Source: Planctomycetota bacterium
GTDB lineage: Bacteria; Planctomycetota; Phycisphaerae; WQYP01; JAJZKY01
Reading direction: 5' to 3'
Assembly (NCBI GenBank): GCA_021803885.1
Contig: JAJZKY010000314.1
Span: 1-6,068 of the forward strand
Length of the DNA stretch: 6,068 nt
Numbering within the stretch: the stretch's first letter is position 1; each line of letters starts with the position of its first letter. The notes below the pieces were generated by a model. The model was not told the DNA's origin. It searched no databases and saw nothing but the letters and a program-made list of their open reading frames with translations. Below are positions 5,290 through 6,068 of this stretch, piece after piece. Position numbers and translations under genes: made by a program.

Positions 5290-6068
5290 TTGTGTAACAT
5301 GGCTATTTTCCAGTATTGCGGCCACTGATTGCTCTGTTCCATCGCTTCCAAGGCCATGACCGCTTCCGCATTGTCTGCGTCCCAGCGCATGCCCGATCCG
5401 CGCACGCGGTCGGACAACACGCGGCACTGGCTTTCCATCGGGCCGCTGCCAATCTGCCAGCCCTTGGCGATGAACTCCGGGTACCGAATCATCTCCCGCC
5501 GATCCGACACGTAGTGGATGATCCGATCCACCTCCCTCCGTTTGGCGCCACGCGTGGTTTTCCGCAAGTCCAACAGATCATTCCATAACCGTTCGTAGCC
5601 CTCGTGCTTGACGCCGTGCAAAAGCTCCCTAACCCATTTTTCGCCCCTCGGATTGTTCTCCCCAAATACCGTGTTTTTGGTTTTATGCACGTTTTGCCCA
5701 AGGTGGTAAAAGTCCAGCCCCACCGCGTTAGTATTCAGCCGTTTTTCGAACTGTCGGATGATCCAAGGACCCCCATCCACATTACCCACCCGCTCTTGAG
5801 CCCGATGGAACTCCATATTCTCCGCGTCACGCCGCATCAGACGTCCCAACGCATCGCAATTTCCCCGCGTTACCGACGTGTGCCGAGGTTTCATGTCCTC
5901 ACTGTAAAAGGTCACCGCCTTGACCTCCTTCCACCGCTGATCCGCACCTTTCTTTCTTCGACCGAGGGCACGCGCCTTCTTCCCACGCTTTGGCCGCTTT
6001 TCACGCACCTTCCGCAGCCGATTCTCCTTCTCAACATCCGTTACCAGCGACACCATATACGCATCCGC
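5270..6068 (-). mobile_element. ISKra4-family insertion sequence, partial (right edge of window)
   Basis: The element is recognised from its transposase. Its 3' end must lie very near 5262-5290, because IS110 homology starts directly next to the stop codon. Only one end is in view, so terminal inverted repeats and target duplications cannot be assessed. Both IS genes point the same way, with the ISKra4 end replacing the IS110 N-terminal half. Confidence 0.65.
5283..6068 (-). CDS. ISKra4-type transposase, C-terminal part, continues off the right edge
   Basis: The frame is open from the window edge (ADAY before the first Met at 6056) to TAG (5285-5283), 257 aa from that Met. Motifs typical of the ISKra4 DDE transposases are: a basic region (REKRPKRGKKARALGRRKK, 18-36), GADQRWKEVKAVTFY (37-51), NVDGGPWIIRQFEK (92-105) with an acidic residue at D94, GLDFYHLGQ (113-121), and GSGPMESQCR (203-212) with the likely catalytic Glu 208. 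It ends with GMRWDADNAEAVMALEAMEQ and QSNQWPQYW. The Asp just inside the window edge (codon 6065-6063, in A-D-A-Y-M-V) may be the first catalytic Asp. The remaining N-terminal part should lie to the right. The last residues (KIAMLHNN) end at the junction with the IS110 remnant, so the coding end looks essentially complete. No disabling mutation is visible in this part. Confidence 0.85.
   Translation of the reverse strand, partial: ADAYMVSLVTDVEKENRLRKVREKRPKRGKKARALGRRKKGADQRWKEVKAVTFYSEDMKPRHTSVTRGNCDALGRLMRRDAENMEFHRAQERVGNVDGGPWIIRQFEKRLNTNAVGLDFYHLGQNVHKTKNTVFGENNPRGEKWVRELLHGVKHEGYERLWNDLLDLRKTTRGAKRREVDRIIHYVSDRREMIRYPEFIAKGWQIGSGPMESQCRVLSDRVRGSGMRWDADNAEAVMALEAMEQSNQWPQYWKIAMLHNN

Noticed and set aside
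1..6068. CRISPR array, tRNA or rRNA genes, riboswitch, IS110 bridge RNA
   Set aside because: No regularly spaced repeats, cloverleaf or rRNA-like stretch was seen. The IS110 part that would carry a bridge RNA is missing from this window.

Overview
The window reads as an accessory, decaying toxin region from a Gram-negative-type bacterium, most likely a planctomycete. That placement is an inference. It rests on the style of the RHS protein (YD repeats followed by a core ending in a DPEG motif), on the small membrane protein carrying a GLDWRNIPGTVLGLLAGW stretch, and on an ISKra4-type transposase carrying NVDGGPWI, GLDFYHLG and GMRWDADNAEAVMALE. All three are patterns I associate with planctomycete genomes. 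No rRNA, tRNA or housekeeping gene is present to fix the taxonomy.

Layout from left to right. Positions 1-1265 hold two tightly coupled plus-strand genes of unknown function that encode membrane proteins (about 326 and 85 aa, with a GTGA stop/start overlap). The first begins at a TAATG overlap with what may be the last codons of an off-window gene. Positions about 1262-3303 hold the C-terminal part of an RHS-repeat protein. It has no convincing start or ribosome binding site and begins in the middle of a YD-repeat domain. It runs through an intact RHS core and ends in a 208-residue variable tip with a His...Cys arrangement (H509, C613 in an NNCAEN motif) suggestive of a circularly permuted papain-like/NlpC-P60-type enzyme. 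A small lipoprotein gene with a strong Shine-Dalgarno site follows (3318-3803) and is the natural immunity candidate. Positions 3804-4673 hold no intact gene. They contain a second, degenerate RHS core end with an in-frame TAG where the first copy has CAG, followed by a tip reading frame.

The second tip is interrupted at about 4611-4640 by the 3' end of a minus-strand IS110-family element. That element has lost its N-terminal catalytic half at about 5283. The loss abuts the 3' end of another minus-strand transposase gene, of ISKra4 type, which runs off the right edge.

Taken together, the plus-strand part looks like an array of displaced RHS C-terminal cassettes (core fragment, toxin tip, immunity gene) downstream of an RHS locus that would lie to the left. 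The cassettes become more degraded toward the insertion-sequence cluster on the right. The shared core sequence could let a cassette recombine onto a full-length RHS gene, as described for rhs and cdiA loci. Toxin activity, immunity and recombination are inferences here and are not shown by the sequence.
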